Origin: Deinococcus fonticola
Lineage (GTDB): Bacteria > Deinococcota > Deinococci > Deinococcales > Deinococcaceae
Direction: 5' to 3'
Assembly: GCF_004634215.1 (NCBI RefSeq)
Contig: NZ_SMMH01000007.1
Span: 61,827-125,826, forward strand
Length of the DNA: 64,000 nt
Position 1 is the first letter of the stretch. Every line of letters begins with the position of its first letter. Below, in pieces: positions 1 through 10,012 of the stretch. Below the pieces are notes generated by a model that was not told the origin of the DNA, ran no database searches, and saw only the letters and a list, made by a program, of their open reading frames with translations. A program made the translations under genes and the position numbers.

Positions 1-638
1 AGGTTATGTCCGCCGGCCAGCGCGACTTCCAGGGCGCGGCGGGCGGCGCTCTGGCCCTTCAGGTCGGCCAGATCCGGGAAAGCGTCCGCGTTGTCCGGTA
101 CGTCTCTCGCCTGCGCAGCGTTCAGGGGTTGACGCCCGCTGAGGTGCTGCACGGCGTCCCACAGGTTGCGCGGGCCGTAGACAGTCAGGTCGCCGATCAG
201 GGCAGCTTCCTGCGCGTTGCCGTCGGGCAGCAGCGCGTCCCGGCGCAGTTGCGAGGCCAGCAGCGCCAGATTGACCGCCCCGGCAATGGGCCGCAGCGAG
301 CCGTCCAGCGCCAGTTCCCCGGCGATCAGCAGGCCTTGCAGGGACGCGGCAGGAATGATGTCCTGCGCCGCCAGCAGCCCCAGGGCAATAGGCAGGTCGT
401 ACAGCGGGCCTTCCTTGCGCAGGTCGGCGGGGGCCAGGTTCACGGTGATGCGGGCGGCTGGGAAGGGCAAGCCGGCGTTGCGAATGGCGGCGCGGACGCG
501 CTCGCGGGCCTCGCTCACGGCCTGATCGGGCAGCCCCACCACGGTAAACGCGGGCAGCCCGCTGGACACGTCCACCTCGACTTCCACCGCCACGGCGTCC
601 ACGCCGATCAGGGCCACACTATGGGCGCGGGCCAGCAT
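1..638 (-). CDS. comM: ComM/YifB-family Mg-chelatase-like ATPase, N-terminal part (runs off the left edge)
   Basis: The reverse strand reads from ATG at 636-638 leftward through the window edge without a stop, giving about 212 residues that begin [16 protein letters not shown]. This N-terminal region, with [16 protein letters not shown] and the stretch [21 protein letters not shown], is characteristic of ComM/YifB proteins, which carry an S5-like N-terminal domain before the AAA+ chelatase core. The family acts as a branch-migration helicase during natural transformation, which fits a transformable Deinococcus. A GGAGG lies 9 nt before the ATG, and a TACACT -10-like box sits further upstream. 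The Walker motifs lie outside the window. Confidence 0.9.
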   Translation of the reverse strand, partial: MLARAHSVALIGVDAVAVEVEVDVSSGLPAFTVVGLPDQAVSEARERVRAAIRNAGLPFPAARITVNLAPADLRKEGPLYDLPIALGLLAAQDIIPAASLQGLLIAGELALDGSLRPIAGAVNLALLASQLRRDALLPDGNAQEAALIGDLTVYGPRNLWDAVQHLSGRQPLNAAQARDVPDNADAFPDLADLKGQSAARRALEVALAGGHN

Positions 639-849
639 TTACCGGAACCTCCACACGAACGTCACAGGGGTAGTGTAGAGACGGACTCTCGCGCCAACCT
701 GACAAGCCCCGCAGGCAGACGCCGAGGGGGCTGATCGCAAGAGGTCGGTCAAGAAAGGTCTGTCGAGGCGCAGCCCCGGTGTCTATTCACGATCCTCCAT
801 CCCAGACATGAACCGGAGCGGCCTTCCACGGCTCCCTATACTGCCTGGC

Positions 850-1644
850 ATGGAACTGGCGATTGTTGGCGTCGGAAAACTGGGGTTGGCCCTGCTGGAA
901 GGCGTCACGTCGCGCGGCGTATTGCCGCCGGGCGAGATTGGACTTATCGACACACACACCGAACGGGTCAATGAACTGGCGGCCAGGACGGGCGCGCGCG
1001 TATTGCAACTCAGCGAACTCGCGCAGGCCAGGCGCGTGCTGGTCAGTTTGCAGCCGCGCGTGTTTCCGGAGGTCACCGAGTGGCTGGCACACGAGAACAC
1101 CGGCTACATCAGCACCATGGCGGGCGTGAACGTCAGCACGCTGGTGCGCCGCCTGGGCACGAAGCGCGTGGTGCGGGTCATGCCCAACCTGGCCGCCACC
1201 ATCGGGCACTCGCAGACGGCCATTACCGGGCCGAAAGAAGCCGAGGACGCGGGTGACCTGGCTTTCGCGCACCGCCTGTTCGAGGCGGTGGGGGACGCTT
1301 ACGACCTGCCCGAGCACCTGTTCAACGTGTTCACCGGCATGAGCGCCTCTGGCCCCGGGTACATGGGGCTGGTGGCGGACGCCCTGGCCGACGGCGCGGT
1401 GCGTATGGGCATGGCCCGCCCATTGGCGCGGGAACTGGCGGCGAAACTGATGGTCGCCAGCGGCCACCTGCTTCAGCAGCGTGCCCACCCTGGCCTGCTC
1501 AAGGACGAGGTGTCCAGTCCGGGCGGCACCACCATCGCCGGGATCGAGAGCCTGGAGGAGGCCGGCGTGCGCGGCGCCTTCATCAAGGCGGTGGCAGCGG
1601 CCTCCCGGCGTGCTACGGAGCTGGGCCGCGATCAGGACGACTGA
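850..1644 (+). CDS. proC: pyrroline-5-carboxylate reductase
   Basis: The 264-residue protein catalyses the last step of proline synthesis, the NAD(P)H-dependent reduction of pyrroline-5-carboxylate. The N-terminal Rossmann motif GVGKLG lies within the first 12 residues. The C-terminal family signature [16 protein letters not shown] is intact. The ATG at 850 is preferred over one 42 nt upstream because a TATACT box (837-842) lies exactly 7 nt before it, the leaderless arrangement of Deinococcus; there is no Shine-Dalgarno. The proA and proB genes of the same pathway lie 30 kb away on the other strand. Confidence 0.95.
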   Translation: MELAIVGVGKLGLALLEGVTSRGVLPPGEIGLIDTHTERVNELAARTGARVLQLSELAQARRVLVSLQPRVFPEVTEWLAHENTGYISTMAGVNVSTLVRRLGTKRVVRVMPNLAATIGHSQTAITGPKEAEDAGDLAFAHRLFEAVGDAYDLPEHLFNVFTGMSASGPGYMGLVADALADGAVRMGMARPLARELAAKLMVASGHLLQQRAHPGLLKDEVSSPGGTTIAGIESLEEAGVRGAFIKAVAAASRRATELGRDQDD

Positions 1645-1714
1645 GCGGCCTGCGGCCCACCGGACACTGCGGGGTCGAGAGACTTTTGTGACCGCATCCA
1701 GGCACAATGGGGGC

Positions 1715-2245
1715 GTGCGCCTCCTTGCCTCAGTCAGCCTCGCCCTGGTGTCTGCCAGCCTGTCCGCCCCGGTCAGTCCCCACTACTATCCGCACCAGGC
1801 GGGGAAAAGCTGGACGTACGGCAACGGCGAGACGCAGGTGGTAGGATCGCCCGTCACTTACCGGGGCCTGTCCCTCGTTCCGGTCAATCACCTGTTCGGC
1901 AAACTCCTGGTGCAGCAGGACCTGATGGAGTACCGTCCGGACGGCAGCGTGTGGCTGCGCGGCATTCACCAGAACGGCAAGCTGACCTGGCTGGCCCAGC
2001 CGCTGAACGTGTACCCGCCCGGCCCGCTGAGCGTGGGCCGCCGCTGGAAAAGCGGCCCAGACGACGTCAGTGTCACCGGCACCCAGGCCGTGAAAACCAG
2101 CGCGGGGACGTTCAATGCCCTGGTGGTAACCACCTTCTCCAGCGGCGGGAAAAGGGCGCAGCACCGCTACTTCGTGCCGACCCTGGGCGTCGTGCAGTTC
2201 CAGACGGCCGACGGCACGGTGGTTCCCCTGATCGATCGACGCTAA
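1715..2245 (+). CDS. secreted protein of unknown function
   Basis: This 176-residue protein has an N-terminal hydrophobic signal segment (MRLLASVSLALVSASLSAP) followed by a soluble domain rich in Gly, Thr and Val, probably all-beta. It resembles the many small exported proteins of Deinococcus, and no catalytic motif is visible. A GTG at 1715 is chosen because it puts the signal segment at the N-terminus; an in-frame GTG at 1688 would add nine residues. It follows proC by 70 nt on the same strand. Function unknown. Confidence 0.65.
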   Translation: MRLLASVSLALVSASLSAPVSPHYYPHQAGKSWTYGNGETQVVGSPVTYRGLSLVPVNHLFGKLLVQQDLMEYRPDGSVWLRGIHQNGKLTWLAQPLNVYPPGPLSVGRRWKSGPDDVSVTGTQAVKTSAGTFNALVVTTFSSGGKRAQHRYFVPTLGVVQFQTADGTVVPLIDRR

Positions 2246-2285
2246 CAGCGATCTGCCCCCAGTGTTCCTGGCGGTGTCTTCCCGC

Positions 2286-2945
2286 CTACTTTTTCTTGCG
2301 CCAGCCGAAGGTCAGCAGGTCGGCATACATTCTGGTGCGGGCACGGGCGCCTTTCCAGAACCCGCGCTTTTTCTCCTTGAGTACCTGCGCCACCTGCGGG
2401 AGTTCGATGTAATCCCACCTGGCCCCGGTGTTTTTCAGGTGGGCGGTGATGGCCGGTTCAGGCCAGCGTTCCTCGCCCAGGTGCGGCACGCCCAGCAGCC
2501 AGGCGCGGCGGCAGGCCCGCTGCCCACTCAGGTGCGGCGTGAGTTTGTTGCCCCAGTCGGTCACGAATCCCCCGCCCTCGAACACACCGATACTCATGTC
2601 CAGTTGACCATTCGTGACGGGGGCCAGCAGCAGGTGCAGGTGCTCGGGGGTCAGGCCGGTCAGGTCGGCGTCCAGCATCAGGACGTACTCGGCCTGTGTG
2701 GCCTCCAGCGCGGCCTTCAGGGCGGGGCCTTTGCCGCCGTTGGGTTGCAGATCCAGCACCCGTGCGCCGGCCTGCCGCGCCACGTTCACGGTGTCGTCCA
2801 CACTGCCGTCCGAGGCCACCACCACGTCGGCCGTGAGGCGCTGTGCCACCCCGATAACGCCCGCTACGGTGCTTTCCTCGTTGAAAGCCGGAATGACCAC
2901 AGCCACGGAATCAGGGTTCAGGTGGGGTGGGGGGGCGGCACACAT
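2286..2945 (-). CDS. glycosyltransferase family 2 protein
   Basis: The 219-residue protein has the GT-A start AVVIPAFNEESTVAGVIG near residue 15, the SDGSVDDT nucleotide-binding segment near residue 45, and a DAD metal-binding motif (MLDADLTGL) near residue 90. This is the organisation of short dolichyl-phosphate-mannose-synthase-like GT2 enzymes. There is no transmembrane segment. The acceptor is unknown; cell-surface glycan or lipid glycosylation is an inference. A TAGCAT box lies 8 nt before the ATG. It lies downstream of the TetR gene on the same strand with an 80-nt gap. Confidence 0.85.
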   Translation of the reverse strand: MCAAPPPHLNPDSVAVVIPAFNEESTVAGVIGVAQRLTADVVVASDGSVDDTVNVARQAGARVLDLQPNGGKGPALKAALEATQAEYVLMLDADLTGLTPEHLHLLLAPVTNGQLDMSIGVFEGGGFVTDWGNKLTPHLSGQRACRRAWLLGVPHLGEERWPEPAITAHLKNTGARWDYIELPQVAQVLKEKKRGFWKGARARTRMYADLLTFGWRKKK

Positions 2946-3023
2946 CTGGACGCATGCTAAGCGAAATGGCCCGCGTTCGCCAAAGAGATGACCAGAGCAA
3001 AAGGAAGCCTACCTTCTTTGACT

Positions 3024-3749
3024 TTAAGGGCGCTCTGTCGAAGGGGGCGGCCCCTCGCCGTGCAGCAGTTTCTCCAAACGCTCGCCGGGGGCCAGAGCGC
3101 CGTGCATCAGCAGCGTGAAGCGTTCCTGCCAGTCGCGAAGCACCTCGCGCTGGTCACGGTGACCGCCGTGCAGCAGGGCCAGCAGGCAGGCGTCCACGAA
3201 CATGGCCGCCAGCAGGCGCGTGTCGGCTTCGGGGCGAAGACCTCCCTGGCGGCGCATGGCCAGCAGCACCGGCTCGACCAGCGCCACCAGGGTCATGGCG
3301 GTGTGCATGGCCTGCGTGCTGTTCACGGAAGGAGCGGCGTCCGGCGCCTTACCTTCACGTTCAGGGCCAGCCCCTTCGGGCGCCGTGACCGTGCGCACCG
3401 GCAGACCGATCACCGCCTGGCCGACCGCGCCCACCAGGTGGCGGTAGCGCACGCCCAGGTCGGCCATGCGGCCCGTCACCACGCTCCACACGGCCTGCGG
3501 GTTGGCCCCGGTGTTCAGGCGGCGCAGGGCCTCACTGCGCGTTTCCGCCACGGCCCGCTCGAAGTGCGCCAGCAGCATATGCGTCTTGCTCGGAAAATAG
3601 CGGTACAGGTTGGTGCGGCTGACGTACGCGGCGCGGGCGATGTCCTGAGCGCTGGTGCCCTCCAGGCCGCTGCGGGCGAACAACTCGAAGGCCGCCCGCG
3701 CAATCCGTACGCGGCGTTCGTGCTCCTGTTCTGCCCGGTCTGCTTTCAC
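3024..3749 (-). CDS. TetR/AcrR-family transcriptional regulator
   Basis: The 241-residue protein has the N-terminal TetR helix-turn-helix: [20 protein letters not shown] followed by [28 protein letters not shown]. The C-terminal ligand-binding half (from about residue 65) shows no recognisable ligand family. The start is GTG at 3749, with a TAGAAT box (3756-3761) 6 nt upstream, so a leaderless transcript is likely. The glycosyltransferase downstream on the same strand is a possible target. Confidence 0.9.
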   Translation of the reverse strand: MKADRAEQEHERRVRIARAAFELFARSGLEGTSAQDIARAAYVSRTNLYRYFPSKTHMLLAHFERAVAETRSEALRRLNTGANPQAVWSVVTGRMADLGVRYRHLVGAVGQAVIGLPVRTVTAPEGAGPEREGKAPDAAPSVNSTQAMHTAMTLVALVEPVLLAMRRQGGLRPEADTRLLAAMFVDACLLALLHGGHRDQREVLRDWQERFTLLMHGALAPGERLEKLLHGEGPPPSTERP

Positions 3750-3949
3750 GGGCGTATTCTAGAGGGCCCTGCGGCCCGGAGAATGCAGTCGTGAAAGGGG
3801 CGTCTTAACATCAGTCCTTGAGGAAGTGGGGGTGCAGCAAATGCAGTAAGCCCACTCGGCTCTCCATTTATCAGGATACCCCTTTGCATGAAGGTCTGCT
3901 GTAAGCTGCCCGGCTGACCCGGGTCTGACATTCGGACTACATTGACCGT

Positions 3950-3972
3950 ACTGGGATCAACCCACTCCCAGT
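3950..3972 (+). promoter_or_regulatory. small hairpin in the hpf leader
   Basis: ACTGGGA (3950-3956) pairs with TCCCAGT (3966-3972) around a 9-nt loop, just upstream of the AAGGAG ribosome-binding site at 3981-3986. It could modulate translation or stability of hpf mRNA. That role is inference only; the complementarity is what is seen. Confidence 0.35.
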
Positions 3973-3993
3973 GACAATTGAAGGAGAGTGATT

Positions 3994-4554
3994 ATGCACA
4001 TCTACAAGCTGTCAGGCCGGAACGTCGAAGTCACCGATGCCATGCGTGACTATGTCGAGGAAAAACTCTCGCGCCTGGACCGTTTCAACGACCAGATCAC
4101 GGACGCGCGGGTGACCCTTACGGTACGGGACGTGCGGAACTCTGAACGACGCAACCGCGTGGAAGTGCAACTGAACGTGCCCAGCGGCATCATCCGCGCC
4201 GAGGAACACCACGCGGACATGTACGCCGCCATCGACAAGGCCAGTGACGTGCTGGAACGCCAACTGCGCAAGTTCAAGACGCGTTACCTGCGTCACCGCA
4301 GCGAGGGCACGCCGCTGCCCGAACCCGGCCCGGCCGAAGCCGCTGTGAACGCCGGGGACGACGTGAGCGAATTTGCCCCCGAAATCGTGCGGCAAAAACG
4401 GTTCGAGATGCGCCCCATGTCGCCCGAGGACGCCGTGGCGCAGATGGAAGCGCTGGATCACGATTTCTTCGTGTTCAGGAACATGAAGACCAACCGGACC
4501 GGCGTGGTGTACCGCCGCAAGGACGGCCACTACGGCCTGATCGAACCCAACTGA
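3994..4554 (+). CDS. hpf: ribosome hibernation-promoting factor, long form
   Basis: This 186-residue protein matches long HPF: an N-terminal YfiA/HPF domain (MHIYKLSGRNVEVTDAMRDY, then KLSRLDRF) in roughly residues 1-100, a variable linker, and the C-terminal domain (KRFEMRPMSPEDAVAQMEAL...YRRKDGHYGLIEP). In this family the C-terminal domain dimerises two 70S ribosomes into inactive 100S particles in stationary phase or stress. The ATG at 3994 is chosen over the GTG two codons earlier because AAGGAG at 3981-3986 is spaced 7 nt from it. A rho-independent terminator follows at 4566-4606. Confidence 0.95.
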   Translation: MHIYKLSGRNVEVTDAMRDYVEEKLSRLDRFNDQITDARVTLTVRDVRNSERRNRVEVQLNVPSGIIRAEEHHADMYAAIDKASDVLERQLRKFKTRYLRHRSEGTPLPEPGPAEAAVNAGDDVSEFAPEIVRQKRFEMRPMSPEDAVAQMEALDHDFFVFRNMKTNRTGVVYRRKDGHYGLIEPN

Positions 4555-4565
4555 CCTGACGCGCC

Positions 4566-4606
4566 GCAGAGGGGGCCAAGCCTTGCGCTTGTGCCCTCTG
4601 CTTTTT
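4566..4606 (+). terminator. rho-independent terminator after hpf
   Basis: GCAGAGGG (4566-4573) pairs perfectly with CCCTCTGC (4594-4601), followed directly by TTTTT (4602-4606), 12 nt after the hpf stop codon. Confidence 0.85.
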
Positions 4607-4720
4607 GCCGAAGCCCGGCGTGTGGACGCTGCCCGGCGGGACAGGGGCCACCTGTGTTACTGCCGCATGGGCGAGTAAAGCCACATCTCTTTTCCAGCAG
4701 AGTGATAGTCTGGGGTGTTT

Positions 4721-5869
4721 ATGATCGCGCACGTGATCAACCCCGGAAGCTGCAACGTGAAACTCGCGTGTGCCACCATTCAACCTGGCCTCAATCCGGC
4801 CCTGCCCAGCCAGCTGCGGGTCACCCTGGATCGCCGTGAACTGCCCATCGACGACGTGCCGGACGCGGCAGCGATGGACGAAGTGGCCGCGCAGATTCTG
4901 GCTGCCACGGCGGACTGGCCCGCCCCGGACGTGATCGTGGGCCGGGGCGGGCAACTGGGGCGCGTTCCGGCCGGCACCTACCGCCTGACGCCGGAACTGG
5001 CCGGGCGCATGCTGGAAAAAGGCGGCTTCGAGCAACCCGAGAACCTGGGTGCGCCGCTGGCCCTGCGGGTCGCCGAGGCGCGCGGCGCACCCGGGTTTAT
5101 TGTCGATCCGCAAAGCGTCGACGAACTGCTGCCCGAAGCGCACATGACCGGCATTACCGGGCTGCGCCGCGAAGCGCAGTTCCACGCCCTGAACGCCCGC
5201 GCCGTGGCCCGCCGCGCCGCGCACGAGATTGGCAAGAAGTTTCGTGAGGCCCGCATCGTGGTGGCGCACTTCGGCTCGACCACCAGCGTCACCGCCTTCG
5301 ACCAGGGCCGCGCCATCGACACCACCGGCACCGCCCCCAACGGCGGCCCGCTGGGCGCCCGCCAGAGCGGCCCGCTGCCCGCCCGCACCCTGCTGAAACT
5401 GGCGCGTGACCACAGCGAAACCGAAGTCATGCACCTGCTGACCCGCGAGGCCGGATTTTTCAGCCTGGCCGGCAGCGCCGACCTGAAAGACCTGGAAGCC
5501 CGCGCCGCCGACCCCGACAACACCGCCGTGCAAACCGCCATTGCGGCCTTCGTGCACCAGGCCTGCAAGGCCATCGGTGAGCAAACGGCAGCGCTGCCCG
5601 GCCGACCCGACGCCATCGCCATCACCGGCGGCATCGCCAAGTGGGACGCCCTGGTCGACCGTATCGAGCGCCGCCTGGCCTGGATCGCGCCGGTCGTCGT
5701 GGTGCCCGGTGAACTGGAACTCGAAGCCCTGGCCGAAGGTGCCGGGCGCGTGCTGCTGGGTCTGGAAGGCCTGCGCGAGTGGACGCCGCAAGGCGTCACC
5801 ACCCTGCCGCCTGTCGAGGCCCCCCGGCAGGACGAGTCCGCGTCCGCGCCTGCCGGAGCCCCGCTCTAA
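4721..5869 (+). CDS. butyrate/branched-chain acid kinase-like protein (acetokinase family)
   Basis: This 382-residue protein begins MIAHVINPGSCNVKLA, the phosphate-binding N-terminus of the acetokinase/butyrate kinase superfamily. It continues with GRGGQLGRVPAGTY, a central GITGLRREAQFHALNARAVA segment, AHFGSTTSVTAFDQGRAID and the C-terminal ITGGIAKWDALVDRI, all in the order seen in Buk. These enzymes transfer phosphate from acyl-phosphate to ADP. Butyrate, isobutyrate and propionate kinases are hard to separate by sequence, so no symbol is given. The ATG at 4721 lies 9 nt after a TAGTCT box. No phosphotransbutyrylase gene is adjacent. Confidence 0.8.
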   Translation: MIAHVINPGSCNVKLACATIQPGLNPALPSQLRVTLDRRELPIDDVPDAAAMDEVAAQILAATADWPAPDVIVGRGGQLGRVPAGTYRLTPELAGRMLEKGGFEQPENLGAPLALRVAEARGAPGFIVDPQSVDELLPEAHMTGITGLRREAQFHALNARAVARRAAHEIGKKFREARIVVAHFGSTTSVTAFDQGRAIDTTGTAPNGGPLGARQSGPLPARTLLKLARDHSETEVMHLLTREAGFFSLAGSADLKDLEARAADPDNTAVQTAIAAFVHQACKAIGEQTAALPGRPDAIAITGGIAKWDALVDRIERRLAWIAPVVVVPGELELEALAEGAGRVLLGLEGLREWTPQGVTTLPPVEAPRQDESASAPAGAPL

Positions 5870-5872
5870 AAC

Positions 5873-6253
5873 ATGGCCCGGCGTTTGCGCGCGGGTCAGC
5901 ACCCGGCTCCCGAACCCATCCGGGCCACCAGCATGTGGCGCGTTGACCAGATTTTTCTGGCCCGCCACGGCCAGCGCATCGAAGTCATCTGTTCCCTGGT
6001 CAACGATCAGGGGGGCCTGCGTAACCTGAGCATCGTCGCGCCCACCAGCGACCCGGTGAAAGCCGTGCGGCACGCGGCCCGCCACGTGGCCGGCAAGGGC
6101 AACGTGTACAGCGCCCGGCAGGCGCGGCTGCGCTGGGCCAGGGAGCAGCTGGTCACCGAGCAGGACGAACTGATCCGCGACCGCGACCTGGAAGACGAAT
6201 TTCTGGACGAGTTCGAGGAAACCCTGGCAGCAGTGCGCGACCGGATGCGCTGA
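5873..6253 (+). CDS. hypothetical protein following the acid kinase
   Basis: The 126-residue protein begins 3 nt after the kinase stop, so it is probably co-transcribed. It is rich in Arg and Glu. The middle (residues 20-85) looks like a compact alpha/beta domain (IFLARHGQRIEVICSLVND, VKAVRHAARHVAGKGNVYSA) and the C-terminus is a charged helix (DELIRDRDLEDEFLDEFEET). I recognise no family, and the link to the kinase rests on spacing only. Confidence 0.65.
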   Translation: MARRLRAGQHPAPEPIRATSMWRVDQIFLARHGQRIEVICSLVNDQGGLRNLSIVAPTSDPVKAVRHAARHVAGKGNVYSARQARLRWAREQLVTEQDELIRDRDLEDEFLDEFEETLAAVRDRMR

Positions 6254-6286
6254 CCCGGCAGGCATTGACTCGTTAATCTGGGCGGC

Positions 6287-6784
6287 ATGGCTTTCTGGCT
6301 GTTGAAATCTGAACCGGACGTTTTTTCCTACGCGGAGCTGGTACGCGTGGGCACAGAGCCCTGGAACGGCGTGCGGAATTACCAGGCGCGCAATTACCTG
6401 CGCCAGATGCAGGCCGGTGACCTGTGCCTGTTCTACTACTCGAACGCGAAACCGGCTGGGGTGGCGGGCGTGGCCCGCGTGGTGCGCGGCGCCTACCCGG
6501 ACAACCTGCAATTCGACCCGGACAGCCCTTACTTCGACCCTAAATCGAACCCGGACGAGCCGCGCTGGAGCATGGTGAATGTCGCCCCGGTGGTGGCCTT
6601 CCCGGAAGTGCTGCCGCTGGAGACTATCCGGGCCTTGCCTGCCTGGCAGTCATCTCCACTGACGCAAAAAGGCTCGCGCCTGAGCGTTCTGCCCGTCACG
6701 CCGCCGCAGTTTCAGGAAGCCCTTGAGGCCGCGAACGTGACCCTGGAGTCTGATAAGAATGCCAGCCCATCAGTGAGGAGATAA
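6287..6784 (+). CDS. EVE-domain (PUA-like fold) protein
   Basis: The 165-residue protein begins MAFWLLKSEPDVFSYAEL and contains WNGVRNYQARNYLRQM and GDLCLFYYSN. These are the diagnostic motifs of EVE-domain proteins (human THYN1 relatives), whose fold binds modified bases in DNA or RNA. In bacteria, EVE proteins occur near modification-dependent restriction and translation genes; neither is adjacent here. The start is supported by a TAATCT box (6274-6279) 7 nt before the ATG, a leaderless layout. The last 15 residues look unstructured. Confidence 0.92.
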   Translation: MAFWLLKSEPDVFSYAELVRVGTEPWNGVRNYQARNYLRQMQAGDLCLFYYSNAKPAGVAGVARVVRGAYPDNLQFDPDSPYFDPKSNPDEPRWSMVNVAPVVAFPEVLPLETIRALPAWQSSPLTQKGSRLSVLPVTPPQFQEALEAANVTLESDKNASPSVRR

Positions 6785-7027
6785 CTTGGAAATTTACACA
6801 GAGCGAACAGGAATAAAAGTGTCTCGGACGTGGAGGTGGCCCACTGGCATTTTTCTGGAGGAAGAACGGAACAAATGGGATGCTTCTTAAGGCTTGAAAC
6901 TGCCGTCCTGCACCGAGAAACACTGACATGCCTCTGCAATAAGGGGAGGGACACCCGTGAAATGAAGCCAGGGGGTGGACTGGGATGGTGTCACGTTCTT
7001 GTCAGGGAGGCGCGGGCATAGTGAGGC
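6785..7027. other. intergenic stretch before a small membrane-peptide ORF
   Basis: This 243-nt stretch between the EVE gene and the small ORF at 7028 is visibly richer in A+T than its neighbours. No convincing coding frame, terminator or repeat of the families described here was seen in it. Confidence 0.5.
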
Positions 7028-7156
7028 ATGGAACTGCTTCTCGCTGCGCTGACCATCCTCGTCTCGCTGGCCCTGGCGGCCGCGCAGCAACGCCACCCAT
7101 CCCAGAAGACCAGGGCTTACGTGCGCGTGCACACCCGCCACACGACCAGGCGCTGA
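7028..7156 (+). CDS. possible small single-span membrane peptide
   Basis: A 42-codon ORF begins MELLLAALTILVSLALAAAQ, a clean hydrophobic helix of about 18 residues, followed by a basic tail (KTRAYVRVHTRHTTRR). The charge distribution is typical of small membrane proteins. Support is compositional only: the ribosome-binding site is poor, with GAGG one nt from the ATG, although a weak CATAGT box lies 5 nt upstream. Conservation across related genomes would decide. Confidence 0.4.
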   Translation: MELLLAALTILVSLALAAAQQRHPSQKTRAYVRVHTRHTTRR

Positions 7157-7184
7157 ACGACCTTCCGGGCGATTGGCCCTGTGC

Positions 7185-8732
<1,548 letters not shown>

Positions 8733-8753
8733 TCCAGAACCCCCAAATGAAAA

Positions 8754-8776
8754 GCCCCCGCGTGCTCGGCGGGGGT
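8754..8776 (-). terminator. intrinsic terminator in the ilvA leader (candidate attenuator)
   Basis: On the minus strand CCCCCGC (opposite 8769-8775) pairs with GCGGGGG (opposite 8755-8761) around a 7-nt loop, followed by CTTTTCATT. It lies between the short ORF at 8799-8825 and the ilvA start at 8732, so it can only act on ilvA transcription. I did not find a clear antiterminator. Confidence 0.65.
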
Positions 8777-8798
8777 CGTCAAGGCAGCGCGGCGGCTG

Positions 8799-8825
8799 TC
8801 AGGCAAATACCCCGGCAACCGTCAT
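8799..8825 (-). CDS. candidate ilvA leader peptide
   Basis: An 8-codon ORF, MTVAGVFA, starts at ATG 8825 on the minus strand. AAGGAG (opposite 8837-8842) lies 11 nt upstream, and a TATGCT -10-like box lies upstream of that. A GTG start at 8834 in the same frame would give an 11-residue peptide beginning MRIM, adding isoleucine. Codons for Thr, Val and possibly Ile, followed by the terminator at 8754-8776, resemble attenuation of branched-chain amino acid genes. The peptide is short and only modestly enriched in these residues. Confidence 0.45.
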   Translation of the reverse strand: MTVAGVFA

Positions 8826-8952
8826 AATTCGCACTGCTCCTTTCATAGGACGAAGCATAAGACATCCCCGCCTCACCGCAGCGAGACGGGGGGCAAGACG
8901 GGTAGACAAGCCGCAAAAAAGCCCCGGAGGTTGACGCCTTTAGGAGCGCGTC

Positions 8953-9897
8953 TTACCCGTTCAGTTGCCACACGTGGACTTTGAGGTGGGTGGCCTGCGG
9001 GTAATCCTCGCCAGGGTGGAGGCGCTCCACAACGCGCCCGCTGCGGTGGGCATTGTCCATACCCCTGTGGAACATGCGCTCGAAGGCCGTGGGGGAGACT
9101 CCGGCGTGGTTCAGCAGGGCCAGAATCTGCCCGCCGGGAGCGGTGACGGCGGCGGCCTGGGCGGCCAGCCTGGCGTAGTCTTTCTCGGCCCGCCAGGTGC
9201 CGGCCTGACTGCGGGCGAAACTGGGCGGGTCGAGGATCACCAAGGCATACTGTTCGCCGCGTTTGTGCAGGCGGCGCAGCCACTCGAACACGTCCCCGTA
9301 AAGGAAATCGGTGTCCGGCGCGGGCAGGCCGCTCAGGGCGTAATTTTCCTGGCCCCACGCCAGGACTTTGCGCGACAGGTCAATATTTTTGACGGCCTGT
9401 GCGCCGCCCAGCGCCGCATTCAGGCCGAAGCCGCAGGTATACGCGAAAGTGTTCAGGACACTGGCGGGTGTGGCCTGCCTGACCCACTGGCGGGCCGGGC
9501 GCGCGTCCGTGAACAGGCCGATGCTCAGGTCGGCACCCGGACGGATCAGGAATGGAACGCCATTCTCCAGGGCAGTGATTTCCGGTGTGGCCTCGCCCCA
9601 GAGGGGGTCAGGCGGCGACAGATAATCGCGCTGCGTGTTTGCGGCGTGCTTGGCCTCGACCGGGCGGCGTTTCAGGTAAACCCCTGAGAAGTCGCCCGCC
9701 TCGGCGCAGGCGTGGGCCAGTTCCTTTTCCTGCTCACCGGTCAGCAGGCCGTACAGGCTCAGGACACCCACGCTGCCCGCCACATCCAGCGCAAAAAGCC
9801 CATTCGTTTCCGTCAGGTGCGCCGCCCGGTACACGGTGGCGCCTTCCTCCGGCAGGTGGGCACGGCGGGCGAACAGGCGCGGCAGGTCAGGAAACAT
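8953..9897 (-). CDS. RlmI/RlmK-like class I SAM-dependent 23S rRNA methyltransferase
   Basis: The 314-residue protein has the SAM-binding segment [20 protein letters not shown] near residue 145, an acidic [16 protein letters not shown] motif, and the catalytic LDPPSFARS motif near residue 220. These match the C-terminal methyltransferase of RlmI-type m5C enzymes. At 314 residues it is shorter than the usual 390 or so and appears to lack the N-terminal PUA domain, so the target base is uncertain. The ATG at 9897 has a TACCAT box (opposite 9905-9910) exactly 7 nt upstream, indicating a leaderless mRNA. Confidence 0.85.
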   Translation of the reverse strand: MFPDLPRLFARRAHLPEEGATVYRAAHLTETNGLFALDVAGSVGVLSLYGLLTGEQEKELAHACAEAGDFSGVYLKRRPVEAKHAANTQRDYLSPPDPLWGEATPEITALENGVPFLIRPGADLSIGLFTDARPARQWVRQATPASVLNTFAYTCGFGLNAALGGAQAVKNIDLSRKVLAWGQENYALSGLPAPDTDFLYGDVFEWLRRLHKRGEQYALVILDPPSFARSQAGTWRAEKDYARLAAQAAAVTAPGGQILALLNHAGVSPTAFERMFHRGMDNAHRSGRVVERLHPGEDYPQATHLKVHVWQLNG

Positions 9898-9949
9898 GTC
9901 GCTTATGGTAAGTGGTGGGTGGGGTAGGCCGAAACTCCACTCACCGCTG

Positions 9950-9987
9950 AAAAGAAAGCGGGAGCAAAAGCCTCAGCTCTTGCTCCC
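9950..9987 (-). terminator. rho-independent terminator after mraY
   Basis: On the minus strand GGGAGCAA (opposite 9980-9987) pairs with TTGCTCCC (opposite 9960-9967) and is followed by the pyrimidine run GCTTTCTTTTC. It lies downstream of the mraY stop. Confidence 0.75.
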
Positions 9988-10012
9988 ACCCCTGCTTTCA
10001 TCACGGTCTACG

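Noticed and set aside
787..1707. Open frame of 306 codons on the minus strand opposite proC
   Set aside because: proC on the plus strand has intact family motifs and a leaderless promoter.
4475..6511. Open frame of 678 codons on the minus strand across hpf, the acid kinase and the next gene
   Set aside because: A shadow of GC-rich coding DNA; spans several real genes and has no protein family features.
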